From the NCBI GenBank assembly GCA_905221455.1, contig CAJNDF010000006.1:62001-126000 (forward strand): a DNA stretch of 64,000 nucleotides. Direction: 5' to 3'. The notes below the pieces were generated by a model. It saw nothing but the letters and a program-made list of their open reading frames with translations, had not been told where the DNA came from and ran no database searches. Each line of letters starts with the position of its first letter. Positions within the stretch are counted from its first letter, which is position 1. Below are positions 8,964 through 18,883 of the stretch, piece after piece. The position numbers and the translations under genes are program-made. Source of the DNA: a bacterium (lineage in GTDB: Bacteria > Bacillota > Bacilli > Lactobacillales > Streptococcaceae).

Positions 8964-10299
8964 GTGTCCACCTCACTCCATCCTTAGTGTCAAGGAGCTT
9001 AATCCCTTGAGCAGCCAATTGGTCACGGATTTGGTCAGCTGTCGCAAAGTCACGATTGGCACGCGCTTCTTGTCGTTTTTGAATCAAAGATTCGATTTCT
9101 GCATCTAGAACTTGCTCAACAAAGACAATTCCAAAGACTTCTAACATATCCGCAAGAGCTTGCTTAACACTTGCATCATAGTTGCCAGAGTTGATCCACT
9201 TGGCCATTTCAAAGACTACTGTAATACCGTTGGCAGAGTTGAAATCCTCATCCATAGCTGCTACAAACTTGTCTTTAAAAGCTTGCAAGTCTTGGGCATC
9301 TACATTTCCTGTAAATGGTTGCTCGTAAGTGTTCTTTAGATACTTAAGATTAGTCTCTGCATCCCGCACTGCTTTTTCCGTAAAGTTGATAGGCTTACGA
9401 TAATGTTGAGTGGCAAAGAAGAAACGAAGCACTTGCCCATCAAGAGTTTTAAGGGCATCGTGTACGGTGATAAAATTCCCCAAAGACTTAGACATTTTGA
9501 CATTGTCGATATTGACAAAACCATTGTGCATCCAGTAATTAGCAAAAGTCTTACCTGTTTTTGCTTCTGACTGGGCAATTTCATTGGTGTGGTGAGGAAA
9601 CTCCAGATCGGCTCCACCACCGTGGATATCAATAGTATCGCCTAAAATTTCTGTCGACATAACTGAACACTCGATATGCCAGCCCGGACGACCAGGTCCC
9701 CAAGGACTGTCCCAAGAAATCTCACCTGGTTTGACAGTTTTCCAGAGAGCAAAGTCCACCGGATTTTCCTTGCGAGCTGTTTCTTCATCGGTTCGACCTG
9801 AAGCACCCAGCTCCAAGTCTTCTAAGGTTTTGTTAGCCAACTTAGCATAGTTGTGGGATTTTTCCACACGGAAATAGACATCTCCTTGGCTCTCGTAGGC
9901 ATAGCCTTTTTCAATCAAGTCAGCGACAAAACGGATGATGTCATCCATAAACTCAACTACACGCGGATGACGAGTTGCAGGTTTGACACCCAAGGCCGTC
10001 ACATCCTCACGAAATGCCGCAATATACTTGTCTGCCACTTCCTGAGGTGTGATGCCTTCTTCTTTGGCGCGGTTAATGATCTTATCATCCACATCTGTAA
10101 AGTTGGAAATGTAGGCAACTTCATAGCCACGGTATTCGAAGTAACGTCGAATCGTATCAAAAGCTACCGTCGAACGGGCATTCCCCACGTGGATATAGTT
10201 GTATACCGTAGGCCCACAGACATACATCTTAACCTTACCGTCCTCGATAGGGACAAATTCTCGCAAATCACGAGACATGGTGTCATAGATTTTAATCAT
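8956..10299 (-). CDS. cysS: Cysteine--tRNA ligase
   Basis: 447 residues. Charges tRNA-Cys. The class I signature is CGPTVYNYIHVGNARS (HIGH motif as HVGN), zinc ligands include C27, C-S in HIECSVMS and HGGGADLEFPHHTNE, and the KMSKS loop reads KMSKSLGNF. I start at the ATG at 10297-10299 (MIKIYDTMSRDL), which matches family N-termini; an in-frame TTG 12 codons upstream is not supported. No strong ribosome binding site precedes this ATG. The gene lies between the GNAT gene and mrnC and follows cysE, so cysteine synthesis and use are encoded together. Confidence 0.95.
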   Translation of the reverse strand: MIKIYDTMSRDLREFVPIEDGKVKMYVCGPTVYNYIHVGNARSTVAFDTIRRYFEYRGYEVAYISNFTDVDDKIINRAKEEGITPQEVADKYIAAFREDVTALGVKPATRHPRVVEFMDDIIRFVADLIEKGYAYESQGDVYFRVEKSHNYAKLANKTLEDLELGASGRTDEETARKENPVDFALWKTVKPGEISWDSPWGPGRPGWHIECSVMSTEILGDTIDIHGGGADLEFPHHTNEIAQSEAKTGKTFANYWMHNGFVNIDNVKMSKSLGNFITVHDALKTLDGQVLRFFFATQHYRKPINFTEKAVRDAETNLKYLKNTYEQPFTGNVDAQDLQAFKDKFVAAMDEDFNSANGITVVFEMAKWINSGNYDASVKQALADMLEVFGIVFVEQVLDAEIESLIQKRQEARANRDFATADQIRDQLAAQGIKLLDTKDGVRWTRD

Positions 10300-10381
10300 A
10301 AAATAATAGTCAGGAAAACCAAAATCCAAGAACAATTAGTTTCATCACTAAGAGTTCAATTCAATTTCAGTCCGAATCTCT

Positions 10382-11266
10382 CTAGACTTCGGAATCCCTT
10401 GCTCCTTTCTCATTCAGATAAACCACCTGGGTCTGTTTGACAAAGCCGATTTTTTCATATAAGCGTTTGGCACCGACGTTGCTATCCTCTACTGCAATCT
10501 GAAATTCCTTATCATTTTGCTCAATCAGTTGGTTGACTAGAGATTTTGCTAAATAGCTTCCATAGCCTTTTCCACGTTCAGGTTCCGATACTGCCAAACC
10601 ATAGAAGTAATTCGTATTAGTCGACAAATCTACCGTGCAAGTTCCAATAATCTGACCGTCTTTTAATAAAATATATAATCGACTTTCTGGATCCTTCAGA
10701 GCTTCAGCGACATATCTATCCACAACTTCTCTCGATTCATGTTCCTCTGAAAATGCCTGAAATTTTAACTGGCTAATTTGCTCCTGATACGAACTATCTG
10801 CTAACAAAACTTCAAGATTAGAAAGTTTTGCTAACGGATAAGGTCTTCTATCCTTACCTAACCAGGTTTCTGTCTCTTCATCCTCGACCAATCCCCAGTT
10901 GCGGACAAAATCAGCATGACGCTCTAGAAAAATACGCTCTGTCTGAAAAGTGACTGAACGAATAGAAAAAGCAGCCGTTTCTTTCTCAAAACTAGTAACC
11001 AATGCACGAGCAATTCCCTGACGACGATAATCTGGATGAACCAGTATCGTCACTTCCACATCTTGATCATCAGCATAGACAGTTAAGAGACCAACAAGTT
11101 CGCCTTTTTCATAATAAAGGAAAAAGGCGGGCATGGTTGGGTCAAAATTAAGCATGTTAGAGAGATAGGGATCACGATAAGTTCCATCATAGGCTTGACA
11201 ACAGTTAATTAGTTTTTTCGCCTCAGATAACTCCTCTTGACTTAACTCGCTTCTTGCTTGAATCAT
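10382..11266 (-). CDS. GNAT acetyltransferase with two GNAT modules
   Basis: 294 residues, about twice the length of a single GNAT domain. Both halves carry an acetyl-CoA-binding motif: HPDYRRQGIARALV around residue 77 in the first half and SEPERGKGYGSYLA around 230 in the second, followed by YEKIGF near the end. The first half ends in a degenerate substrate region. The substrate cannot be predicted. It lies between cysE and cysS, 11 nt after the cysE stop, and so is probably in the same transcript. The conserved position in streptococci hints at a housekeeping role. Confidence 0.85.
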   Translation of the reverse strand: MIQARSELSQEELSEAKKLINCCQAYDGTYRDPYLSNMLNFDPTMPAFFLYYEKGELVGLLTVYADDQDVEVTILVHPDYRRQGIARALVTSFEKETAAFSIRSVTFQTERIFLERHADFVRNWGLVEDEETETWLGKDRRPYPLAKLSNLEVLLADSSYQEQISQLKFQAFSEEHESREVVDRYVAEALKDPESRLYILLKDGQIIGTCTVDLSTNTNYFYGLAVSEPERGKGYGSYLAKSLVNQLIEQNDKEFQIAVEDSNVGAKRLYEKIGFVKQTQVVYLNEKGARDSEV

Positions 11267-11277
11267 ATAGGTATCCT

Positions 11278-11895
11278 CTACAAACCAGACGATCTGTGAC
11301 TGGCTTCTTTAGCCTGCTCGAGTTTATTGACATAATACTCTCGTTTTTCTTCAACTTCGTGAATGACCGGCTCATCCTTCTTACCATGAACACGAACAAT
11401 CTTAGCAGGAATACCGACAACCGTCACATCACTAGGTACATCCGCTACGACAACTGCTGCTGCACCAACCTTGGCATTTTCACCGATTTCTACCGGTCCG
11501 ATAACTTGGGCATGGGCTGATATGAGCGCCCCTTTTCGGACAGTCGGATGACGTTTGCCAACATCCTTACCAGTCCCACCAAGAGTCACCCCGTGATAAA
11601 GAAGAACACCTTTTTCAACGATCGCTGTTTCCCCAATCACCAGACCCGAACCATGGTCGATAAAGACACCTGAATCGATCTGAGCACCCGGATGAATCTC
11701 AATCTGAGTCCAAAAGCGCCAGAACTGACTGTGCATACGAGCCAGTAGTTTGAAGCCATGCTTCCAGAGAAAATACGAGAGACGGTGGGCCGCCAAGGCC
11801 TTGACACCTGGATAAGTCAGCAAAACCTCCAAAGTGGTGCGGGCCGCTGGATCATTTTCTTTTACGATATCAATGGTTTCGCGCCACCATCCCAT
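11278..11895 (-). CDS. cysE: Serine O-acetyltransferase
   Basis: 205 residues. Makes O-acetylserine from serine and acetyl-CoA, the first step of cysteine synthesis. The N-terminal helical part (MGWWRETIDIVKENDPAAR) is followed by left-handed beta-helix hexapeptide repeats: FIDHGSGLVIGETAIV, GVTLGGTGKDVGKRHP, VIGPVEIGENAKVGAAAVV. The catalytic His lies in the IDHGSG motif. It follows pnp by 15 nt and precedes GNAT and cysS, an operon order known in streptococci. The short length is normal for Gram-positive CysE. Confidence 0.95.
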   Translation of the reverse strand: MGWWRETIDIVKENDPAARTTLEVLLTYPGVKALAAHRLSYFLWKHGFKLLARMHSQFWRFWTQIEIHPGAQIDSGVFIDHGSGLVIGETAIVEKGVLLYHGVTLGGTGKDVGKRHPTVRKGALISAHAQVIGPVEIGENAKVGAAAVVVADVPSDVTVVGIPAKIVRVHGKKDEPVIHEVEEKREYYVNKLEQAKEASHRSSGL

Positions 11896-11910
11896 ACATT
11901 TCTCCTTTTC

Positions 11911-14124
11911 TTATTCTGAATCTTTTGGTGTTTCTGTAAATTCTTTCTTAGGTTTGTGGTCCTTATGATGACGTGGGCGGTGAGGACGCTCTGATTTTTC
12001 ACCTTTTTCATCATGCTCAGGTTTTGGAGGACGAGGAAGAAGAGCCTTCATAGAGGCATCGATACGGCCTTTTTCATCAATCTTAATGACCTTAACATCG
12101 ACTTCATCCCCGATTTCAACCAAGTCTTCTACACGATTGGTACGAGTCCAAGCCATTTCAGAAATATGAACGAGGGCATCTGTCTTGTCAAAGAGGTTGA
12201 CAAAGGCACCAAATTTCTCGATACGAACAACCTTAGCATGGTAAACCTCATCCACTTTGGCTTCACGAACCAAACCAGCAATGATTTCTTTGGCACGGTT
12301 GATGGCGTCTTGATCGCTAGAGTAAATAGACACATTTCCTTCTTCATCGATATCAATCTTAACGCCCGTTTCAGCGATAATCTTGTCGATGGTCTCTCCA
12401 CCTTTACCAATGACAATCTTGATCTTATCCACATCAATCTTGATGGTATCAATTTTCGGAGCAGTTGGAGCCAATTCTGGACGAACTTCTGGAATGGTTG
12501 CTTCGATGACATCGAGGATTTCAAAACGCGCTTTCTTGGCTTGAGCAAGGGCTTCTGTCAAAATTTCTGCAGTAATCCCTTGGATCTTGATATCCATTTG
12601 TAGGGCTGTAATCCCGTCACGAGTACCAGCAACCTTGAAGTCCATGTCTCCAAAGTGGTCTTCCAAACCTTGGATATCGGTCAATACAGTGTAGTTATTT
12701 CCATCTGAGATAAGACCCATGGCAATACCAGCTACTGGCGCCTTAATTGGCACACCACCAGCCATAAGAGCAAGAGTTCCAGCACAGATAGAGGCTTGAG
12801 AAGAAGAACCATTTGATTCCAAGACTTCTGCTACCAAGCGGATAGCATATGGGAATTCTTCCAAACTTGGCAAGACTTGAGCAAGAGCACGCTCACCGAG
12901 AGCACCGTGACCAATTTCACGACGACCTGGCGCACCATAACGACCAGTTTCCCCTACAGAGTATTGAGGGAAGTTATAGTGGTGCATAAAGCGTTTCTTG
13001 TACTCTGGATCCAAACCATCAATGATTTGAGTTTCACCCATCGGAGCCAAGGTCAAGACTGAAAGGGCTTGAGTCTGCCCACGAGTGAAGAGACCTGAAC
13101 CGTGCACACGAGGAAGGAAGTCAACAACCGCATCCAAAGGACGGATTTCATCGACCTTACGGCCGTCAGGACGAACCTTATCTTCTGTAATCAAACGGCG
13201 CACTTCAGCGTGTTCCATCTGTTCCAAGATTTCAGCCACATCTCGCATGATACGGTCAAATTCTTCATGGTCTGCATATTTTTCTTCGTAAACGGCAGTA
13301 ACTTGGTCCTTAACTGCTTGAGTTGCAGCTTCACGAGCCAATTTTTCTTCTACTTGGACAGCTTTTTGGAGGTCGCTGTTATAGGCTGCGATGATTTCAG
13401 CCTGCAATTCCGCATCTACATGAAGCAATTCCACTTCTGCTTTTTCCTTACCAACAGCAGCAACGATTTCTTCTTGGAAGGCAATCAATTCTTTGACTGC
13501 TTCGTGCCCTTTAAGAAGGGCTTCCAACATGATTTCTTCTGACAATTCTTTGGCACCAGACTCTACCATATTGATAGCATGCTTGGTACCAGCTACTGTC
13601 AATTCAAGAAGCGATTGCTCTGCCTGTTCTTGACTAGGGTTGATGATGATTTGACCATCGACATAACCCACCTGTACCCCAGCGATTGGTCCGTCGAATG
13701 GAATATCCGAGATAGAAAGTGCCAAGGATGAACCAAACATAGCTGCCATCGGTGCAGATGCATTTTCATCATAAGAAAGCACGGTGTTAATCACCTGTAC
13801 TTCATTACGAAAACCTTCCGCAAACATAGGACGGATTGGACGGTCAATCAAACGCGCTGTCAAAGTCGCATCTGTTGAAGGACGTCCTTCACGTTTCATA
13901 AAGCCACCAGGAAACTTCCCAGCTGCATACATTTTTTCTTCGTAGTTGACTTGGAGAGGGAAGAAATCCCCAGTTGCCATTTTCTTAGACATAACGGCAG
14001 CAGTCAAGACAGTTGACTCACCATAACGCACGACAACTGCGCCATTCGCTTGCTTAGCAACCTGACCAGTCTCTACAATTAACTCATGACCCGCAAAAGT
14101 CGTTTGAAACACTTGTTTTGTCAT
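11911..14124 (-). CDS. pnp: Polyribonucleotide nucleotidyltransferase (PNPase)
   Basis: 737 residues. 3'-5' phosphorolytic exoribonuclease of mRNA decay. Two RNase PH-like domains ([20 protein letters not shown] in the first; [27 protein letters not shown] in the second), then a KH domain with [15 protein letters not shown] near 565 and an S1 domain ([16 protein letters not shown]) followed by a charged, lysine-rich tail. The start is the ATG at 14122-14124, with AAAGGGG upstream; an in-frame reading extends 45 codons further but runs into a palindromic repeat and lacks family similarity. First gene of the pnp-cysE-GNAT-cysS-mrnC operon. Confidence 0.96.
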   Translation of the reverse strand: MTKQVFQTTFAGHELIVETGQVAKQANGAVVVRYGESTVLTAAVMSKKMATGDFFPLQVNYEEKMYAAGKFPGGFMKREGRPSTDATLTARLIDRPIRPMFAEGFRNEVQVINTVLSYDENASAPMAAMFGSSLALSISDIPFDGPIAGVQVGYVDGQIIINPSQEQAEQSLLELTVAGTKHAINMVESGAKELSEEIMLEALLKGHEAVKELIAFQEEIVAAVGKEKAEVELLHVDAELQAEIIAAYNSDLQKAVQVEEKLAREAATQAVKDQVTAVYEEKYADHEEFDRIMRDVAEILEQMEHAEVRRLITEDKVRPDGRKVDEIRPLDAVVDFLPRVHGSGLFTRGQTQALSVLTLAPMGETQIIDGLDPEYKKRFMHHYNFPQYSVGETGRYGAPGRREIGHGALGERALAQVLPSLEEFPYAIRLVAEVLESNGSSSQASICAGTLALMAGGVPIKAPVAGIAMGLISDGNNYTVLTDIQGLEDHFGDMDFKVAGTRDGITALQMDIKIQGITAEILTEALAQAKKARFEILDVIEATIPEVRPELAPTAPKIDTIKIDVDKIKIVIGKGGETIDKIIAETGVKIDIDEEGNVSIYSSDQDAINRAKEIIAGLVREAKVDEVYHAKVVRIEKFGAFVNLFDKTDALVHISEMAWTRTNRVEDLVEIGDEVDVKVIKIDEKGRIDASMKALLPRPPKPEHDEKGEKSERPHRPRHHKDHKPKKEFTETPKDSE

Positions 14125-14449
14125 TTTAATCCCCTTTGGATTGATGAAATTATACGCCTTGCCTACAAAGATCAGGATACAAAGGGCGTAAAGAATCCCG
14201 TATGAAAATAGGAGATTGACGCAGTGTGCGATGCACACCAGGAAATCTATCTTTTTCACTAGGGATTTAGCCCGTGTTCAACTACCTAGATACTTTGAAA
14301 AGTTTAAAAATATTATTCTTTAGTATTTGTCCTTTTTATAGCAGATTTGAATAGTTAAAAATCTGTTTATACCCTCATCTTTGTATCAAGTACGTACAGA
14401 GTCTATTTTATCATATTTTTCTTAAAAAGTGCGGTCTTTACCATTAAAA
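14125..14449. repeat. pnp upstream region with palindromic MITE-like repeat (about 14172-14275)
   Basis: The core repeat runs from GATACAAAGGGCGTAAAG (14172) to TTTAGCCCGTGTTCA (about 14279). Its two arms are roughly inverted, with the pair GTGTGCGATGCACAC in the middle. It shares GATACAAAG, GCGT, GAAAATAGGA, TATCTTTTTC and TTTAGC-CGTGTTCA with the element at 58314-58449, so this is a dispersed family. I cannot say whether it is RUP or another named pneumococcal repeat. It sits in the leader of the pnp operon and could form a hairpin in that transcript. No gene is present. Confidence 0.7.
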
Positions 14450-14490
14450 AGGAACCATTCCCCTCACCTGAGAAGAATGGTTTGCTTTTT
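14450..14490 (-). terminator. Terminator of metEF region downstream of metF
   Basis: On the minus strand AAACCATTC and GAATGGTT pair across TTCTCAGGTGAGGG, followed by CCTTTTT, two nt after the metF stop. Confidence 0.8.
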
Positions 14491-14491
14491 A

Positions 14492-15358
14492 TTATCCTAG
14501 AGACTGATGTTTAAACAAGGCATGGGTTGCTTGGTGGATGTATTTTGCTGTATCCGCATTGTTCATAGTGTAGAGATGCACACCTGCAACATCCTGAGTT
14601 ACCAAGTCCACGATTTGGTCCACTGCATAGGCAAGTCCTGCTGCTCTGAGCGACTCAGGGTCATGCTCATACTTGTCTAAGATGGCTTTAAATTTGCGTG
14701 GAAGATGGATATTCTCACAAGTCTTCAAGAGGCGGAGAGCCTGATTTCGATTCAAAATTGGCATAATCCCTGCATGAATAGGAACATCAATCCCAGCCAA
14801 GATGCATTTGTCTTGGAAATCATAGAAGCGCTCATTGTCAAAGAAAAGTTGAGTCACGAGGCTCGAACAACCTGCATCCACTTTCTTCTTAAGATTTTGA
14901 ATATCTGAAATCTGATTTGGTGAATCTGGATGTCCTTCTGGATAGCAAGCACCAACAATATCAAAGTGAGGAGCTTGTTCCTTGATGAACTCAATCAAGT
15001 CAGTGGCGTAGCGGAAATCCTTCTGTGGCTCCACATCAGGAATAATATCCCCACGAAGAGCCAAGATTTTCTGTACCCCAACCTTATCCAAGTCAGCAAT
15101 AGTCTCAGCAACCTTGTCCTTAGTCAAATAGATGGCTGGCAAGTGAGCAATAGTCGGAATCGCCAAGTCATTTTGGATAAAGTCAGCCAAACGAACCGTC
15201 GTTTCCTTGATATTAAATTTATTATTGCTGGCAGTTACACTGATAAAGTGAGGTGCCAACTCCTGCATATCTTGAAGAGCAGAAATAATTTTATCATTAC
15301 CCACGGCTGGGTTTGGAGGGAACACTTCAAATGAGAGTGACGGTGTTTGGCGTGACAT
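14492..15358 (-). CDS. metF: Methylenetetrahydrofolate reductase
   Basis: 288 residues. Reduces 5,10-methylene-THF to 5-methyl-THF, the methyl donor for MetE encoded just upstream. The flavin-dependent TIM barrel motifs FEVFPP (near the N-terminus), SVTASNNKF, LALRGDIIP and GACYPEGHPDS are visible. I start at the second of two nearby ATGs (MSRQTPSL), which lies 8 nt after AAGGA; the ATG two codons upstream is only two or three bases from that site. The gap after the metE stop is about 100 nt, so metE and metF probably share the MET-box-controlled transcript. Confidence 0.95.
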   Translation of the reverse strand: MSRQTPSLSFEVFPPNPAVGNDKIISALQDMQELAPHFISVTASNNKFNIKETTVRLADFIQNDLAIPTIAHLPAIYLTKDKVAETIADLDKVGVQKILALRGDIIPDVEPQKDFRYATDLIEFIKEQAPHFDIVGACYPEGHPDSPNQISDIQNLKKKVDAGCSSLVTQLFFDNERFYDFQDKCILAGIDVPIHAGIMPILNRNQALRLLKTCENIHLPRKFKAILDKYEHDPESLRAAGLAYAVDQIVDLVTQDVAGVHLYTMNNADTAKYIHQATHALFKHQSLG

Positions 15359-15460
15359 AGTCATTATCCTTTTCTAGTTGATTTTTTCGTTAACTGGACT
15401 CTTAGAATCCAATTGAAACAGGCAGATTGACCAAACAGTGCTTCTTGAGAAATCTTTATC

Positions 15461-17710
15461 TTACAATTTCTCACGCGCAGCTTTTGCTGCTTCAACAAGG
15501 CGGATCAAGCTTTCTTTTGTTTCTGGAATACCACGTGTTTTCAAACCACAGTCAGGGTTGATCCAAACTTTCTTACTTGGCACTTTAGCAAGGATGGCTT
15601 CGATTGTGTGGTCGATTTCGCCTTCATTTGGCACACGAGGAGAGTGGATATCGTAAACCCCAGGTCCCACTTCTGTTTGGAAGTTTTTCGCTTTGAGTTC
15701 GTCCAAGATTTCAAGATTTGAACGGCTAGCCTCAAATGAGATAACGTCCGCATCCAAGTTATCGATAGCTGGGATGATATCTGTAAATTCTGAGTAACAC
15801 ATGTGAGTGTGGATTTGTGTGTCTGGCGCTACTGTTGAGTGTACCAAGCGGAAGGCAGGAATTGCCCAGTCAAGGTAGTCTTCATACCAGTCGCTACGAC
15901 GGAGTGGCAATTTCTCACGAAGAGCAGCCTCGTCGATTTGGATGATTTTCACACCAGCAGCTTCAAGGTCAAGCACTTCATCCTTGATAGCAAGGGCGAT
16001 TTGAAGAGTAGAATCCTTGATAGAGATGTCTTCACGTGGGAATGACCAGTTGAGAATGGTAACAGGTCCAGTCAACATACCTTTAACAGGTTTGCTTGTA
16101 CGGCTTTGTGCATAGCTAGACCATTTAACAGTGATTGGGTTAAGACGAGTTACATCACCCCAGATGATTGGTGGTTTCACCCCACGCATACCGTATGATT
16201 GTACCCAACCATTTTTAGAGAAGAGGTAACCTGACAAGTTTTGACCGAAGTACTCAACCATGTCGTTACGCTCAAATTCACCGTGAACAAGGACATCAAA
16301 ATCGATATCTTCTTGCCATTTGATCCATTCGTCGATCGTTTCAGCAAGGAAAGCGTCGTACTCTTCTTGAGACAATTCACCTTTACGGTAAGCCAAACGT
16401 TTGGCACGAACTTCTTTTGTTTGAGGGAATGAACCGATAGTTGTTGTTGGAAGAGCTGGAAGTTTGAAAGCTTCTTCTTGGATAGCTTCACGCTCTGCAA
16501 AGGCTGGCAAACGAGTGTAGTCTGCGTCTGTCAAACCAGCGATCCGCGCACGAAGTTCTGCATTGACACCAACACGCTCAGTCGCAAAGAGTTCTTTGTT
16601 GGCTGCAAGAGCTTCTGCACCTTGACCATTGCGGATAGCATCCAAATCACGGATTTCATCCAATTTTTCAACCGCAAAAGCAAAGTGGTTCAAGATAGCT
16701 GGTTCAAATTCTTCGTTAGCAGTTGTAAATGGCACATGAAGCAGTGAGCATGAGCTAGTCAAAACGATGTTTTCAGCTGGAATTTGCTCAAGGATAGCCA
16801 AGCTCTTTTCGTAGTTGTTACGCCAGATATTTTTACCATTGACAATACCTGCATAAAGAGTCTTGTCAGCTGGGAAACCACCTTTAACGAGTTCAAGAGT
16901 TTTCTTACCTTCAACGAAGTCAAGACCGATAGCATCTACTGGCAATTTCACAAGATCAGCGTAAACGTCACGAACATCACCAAAGTAAGTTTGAAGCAAG
17001 ACTTCAAGACCTTTCTTGTCAGCCAACAATTTGTTGTAGAGGTTCAAGAAGAGCACTTTTTCTTCGGCAGTCAAGTCTTTTACAAGAGCAGCTTCATCCA
17101 ATTGGATACGAGTTGCACCAAGTTCAGCCAATTTAGCAAAAACTTCTTGGTAAGCAGCTACTAAGCTGTCTACGAAGTCTTCTGCTTTCACACCTTCTTC
17201 AAAATCTGACAATTGAAGGAAAGTGAATGGACCTACAAGAACAGGACGAGTGTTCAATCCTAGCTCTTTAGCTTCTTGGAATTCATCAAAAATCTTGTGA
17301 CCTGCAAGTTTAACTTGAGTGTCTTTTTCAAATTTAGGAACGATATAGTGGTAGTTGGTGTTGAACCATTTCTTCATTGGAAGAGCGCGAACATCTCCTT
17401 TTTCTCCTTGGTAACCACGACCCAAAGCAAAGTAGCGCTCAAGGTCAGACAAGTCCAAGTTTTGAACTGAAGCAGGTACTACGTTGAAAAGGAAAGCTGC
17501 ATCTAGGAAGTTGTCATAGTGAGAAAAATCATTTGATGGAATTTCAGTAATGCCTTTTTCTTTGACAATGTTCCAGTGTTTAGCACGCAATTCTTTTGCT
17601 GCTGCCAAGAGTTCTTCTTCTGAGATTTCTTTTCTAAAGTATTTTTCAGTTGTAAATTTTAATTCGCGGAATTCGCCCAAACGAGGGAAACCGATGATTG
17701 TAGTTGACAT
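15461..17710 (-). CDS. metE: Cobalamin-independent methionine synthase
   Basis: 749 residues. Transfers the methyl group of 5-methyl-THF to homocysteine. The N-terminal barrel begins [14 protein letters not shown]; the C-terminal catalytic barrel has the zinc site in THMCYSEF (His and Cys) and later NPDCGLKTR with the second Cys, plus [13 protein letters not shown] at the domain join and [12 protein letters not shown]. Start: the ATG at 17708-17710 after GGAGGACACATC; the 48-codon upstream reading crosses the operator and is not coding. An exact MET-box lies about 85 nt upstream, so methionine-responsive control is likely. Confidence 0.96.
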   Translation of the reverse strand: MSTTIIGFPRLGEFRELKFTTEKYFRKEISEEELLAAAKELRAKHWNIVKEKGITEIPSNDFSHYDNFLDAAFLFNVVPASVQNLDLSDLERYFALGRGYQGEKGDVRALPMKKWFNTNYHYIVPKFEKDTQVKLAGHKIFDEFQEAKELGLNTRPVLVGPFTFLQLSDFEEGVKAEDFVDSLVAAYQEVFAKLAELGATRIQLDEAALVKDLTAEEKVLFLNLYNKLLADKKGLEVLLQTYFGDVRDVYADLVKLPVDAIGLDFVEGKKTLELVKGGFPADKTLYAGIVNGKNIWRNNYEKSLAILEQIPAENIVLTSSCSLLHVPFTTANEEFEPAILNHFAFAVEKLDEIRDLDAIRNGQGAEALAANKELFATERVGVNAELRARIAGLTDADYTRLPAFAEREAIQEEAFKLPALPTTTIGSFPQTKEVRAKRLAYRKGELSQEEYDAFLAETIDEWIKWQEDIDFDVLVHGEFERNDMVEYFGQNLSGYLFSKNGWVQSYGMRGVKPPIIWGDVTRLNPITVKWSSYAQSRTSKPVKGMLTGPVTILNWSFPREDISIKDSTLQIALAIKDEVLDLEAAGVKIIQIDEAALREKLPLRRSDWYEDYLDWAIPAFRLVHSTVAPDTQIHTHMCYSEFTDIIPAIDNLDADVISFEASRSNLEILDELKAKNFQTEVGPGVYDIHSPRVPNEGEIDHTIEAILAKVPSKKVWINPDCGLKTRGIPETKESLIRLVEAAKAAREKL

Positions 17711-17792
17711 GATGTGTCCTCCAAAATTTGTTGTTGAAACTATCTTAACAGAAAAGAAATCATCTGTATAATTGTAAAAAATTAGGCTTTGA

Positions 17793-17809
17793 TATAGTTT
17801 GAAACTATA
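17793..17809. promoter_or_regulatory. MET-box operator upstream of metE
   Basis: Perfect 17-bp palindrome TATAGTTTGAAACTATA, 82 nt upstream of the metE start. This matches the streptococcal MET-box known from comparative work as the site of the LysR-type methionine regulator MtaR/CmhR/MetR. A second half-site-like TTGAAACTATC lies at about 17733-17743, nearer the start codon. The rest of 17711-17958 shows no gene. Confidence 0.85.
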
Positions 17810-17959
17810 CCTCTGTTTTGGACAAAAGAAAAAGACTTGAGACAAATGCCTCAAATCCTTTGTATAGCTTGTTTTATAGCTGTATCCCAGTTAGAATACT
17901 CAAATGCGTTATTAGTAATTCTTATAAGTGACTATGGCTTGTTATTAGAAAAGACTATA

Positions 17960-18064
17960 ATACTCTTCGAAAATCAAATTCAAACCGCGTCAACGTCGCC
18001 TTGCCGTACTCAAGTACAGCCTGCGGCTAGTTTCCTAGTTTGCTCTTTGATTTTCATTGAGTAT
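17960..18064 (+). repeat. BOX element, boxA-boxC form
   Basis: Begins ATACTCTTCGAAAATCAAAT and contains CGTCAACGTCGCCTTGCCGTA, close to the well-known boxA core, then GCCTGCGGCTAG and ends ATTTTCATTGAGTAT. The boxB module is missing. It lies between metE and the toxin-antitoxin locus and marks the edge between the core region and the accessory island. Confidence 0.92.
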
Positions 18065-18077
18065 GAGTCTACTCTAA

Positions 18078-18371
18078 TCAACTCTTTTCCTGTTCGAGTG
18101 GGACGACTGCTAGAGTTTTTCCTAGACTGGCTAGGACTTTTAAGACTGTGTCCAACTGAGGACTTGTCTTTCCTGTTTCCATCCTAGCTATGACAGGCTG
18201 GCTTACTCCACTAAGTTCTTCTAGCTTTTTCTGACTGATTCCTTGTTCATGCCTAGCCTCAATCAGCTCACTCATAATAGCCACTCGCATATCACTTTCA
18301 AGGATTTCCTCCTTGGTAAATAGTTCAGACCGGACATCCTTCCAATTACTCCCAACGGCACTATTCTTCAT
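18078..18371 (-). CDS. XRE-family antitoxin (HigA-like)
   Basis: 97 residues with a helix-turn-helix of the XRE family: ISQKKLEELSGVSQPVIARM, about residues 43-62. It resembles antitoxins that partner phage-Gp49-like RelE/HigB toxins, and overlaps the toxin reading frame by 11 nt as expected for such a pair. I start at the ATG at 18369-18371; a GTG codon immediately before it could also be used. The protein appears intact while its toxin is disrupted, so it may persist as an autoregulator or as protection against related toxins. Confidence 0.82.
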   Translation of the reverse strand: MKNSAVGSNWKDVRSELFTKEEILESDMRVAIMSELIEARHEQGISQKKLEELSGVSQPVIARMETGKTSPQLDTVLKVLASLGKTLAVVPLEQEKS

Positions 18372-18726
18372 CACTTACCCCTCTTTCTTTTATGCCCTTC
18401 AGTTCACGCTTGGCTTTTTCAATTTCTCTTCTAGGAGTTTTCTAAGTCTTTTTGACAAAATGATGTAAAAGAACAAAACTACCATCAAGCCACGCTACAA
18501 ATAAAATTCGATCTCTTAGAGGTCTTAGTTCCCAAATCTCATCTTCCAAATGTTTGATATAGGGTTCACCAGCTCTCGTCCCATGCTGACTAAGCAACTC
18601 GATATAGTCACTTAGTTTATTGAGTTTGATGCGACTATCCTTACTTTTCTGGCTAGCTAATTCTCTCATATAATCCAAGACTGGCTCATTTCCATTTTTG
18701 TCCTAATAGAAGTAAATCGTATGCAC
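18361..18726 (-). pseudogene. RelE/HigB-like toxin (phage Gp49-like), two in-frame stops
   Basis: A full-length toxin of about 121 codons can be read from a GTG at 18724-18726 to the stop at 18361-18363, but it is broken by TAG at 18703-18705 (after HTIYFY, where relatives as I recall them have Lys) and TAG at 18442-18444 (after HHFVKKT, where I expect Gln). Between the stops lies the well-conserved core with [20 protein letters not shown] and [16 protein letters not shown]; beyond the second stop KTPRREIEKAKRELKG reads on. No frameshift is needed. Either stop should abolish the toxin unless suppressed or a short internal product (from ATG at 18676-18678, 78 residues) retains activity. Confidence 0.85.
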
Positions 18727-18883
18727 CAAGCAAGCTCTTTCTAATCAAATTATAACTCAAAAGTTATTAAAAGTAAATCCTAACATTTATAAAAAGAAGA
18801 CCTTAGAAAAATTCCAAAGGTCTCATCTTTATTATTCGAACAAAATTACGGGAAGAGTTATAAATTAAAGATAATCCTTACTA
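18727..18883. other. Short intergenic region with no gene
   Basis: AT-rich sequence between the toxin remnant and the glycosylase-like gene. A run AAGACCTTAGAAAAATTCCAAAGGTCTCATCTTT (split here: AAGACCTT and AAGGTCTC arms) around 18798-18826 is a weak terminator candidate for the minus strand. Nothing else is supported. Confidence 0.4.

Noticed and set aside
14125..14259. N-terminal extension of PNPase
   Set aside because: The 45 extra codons run into a palindromic repeat and precede the ATG with the good ribosome binding site.
17711..17854. N-terminal extension of MetE
   Set aside because: It would include the MET-box and promoter region; ATG at 17710 has GGAGG and matches the family start.
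17711..17960. T-box or SAM riboswitch upstream of metE
   Set aside because: No T-box sequence, no specifier stem or S-box motif in the gap; the MET-box explains control.
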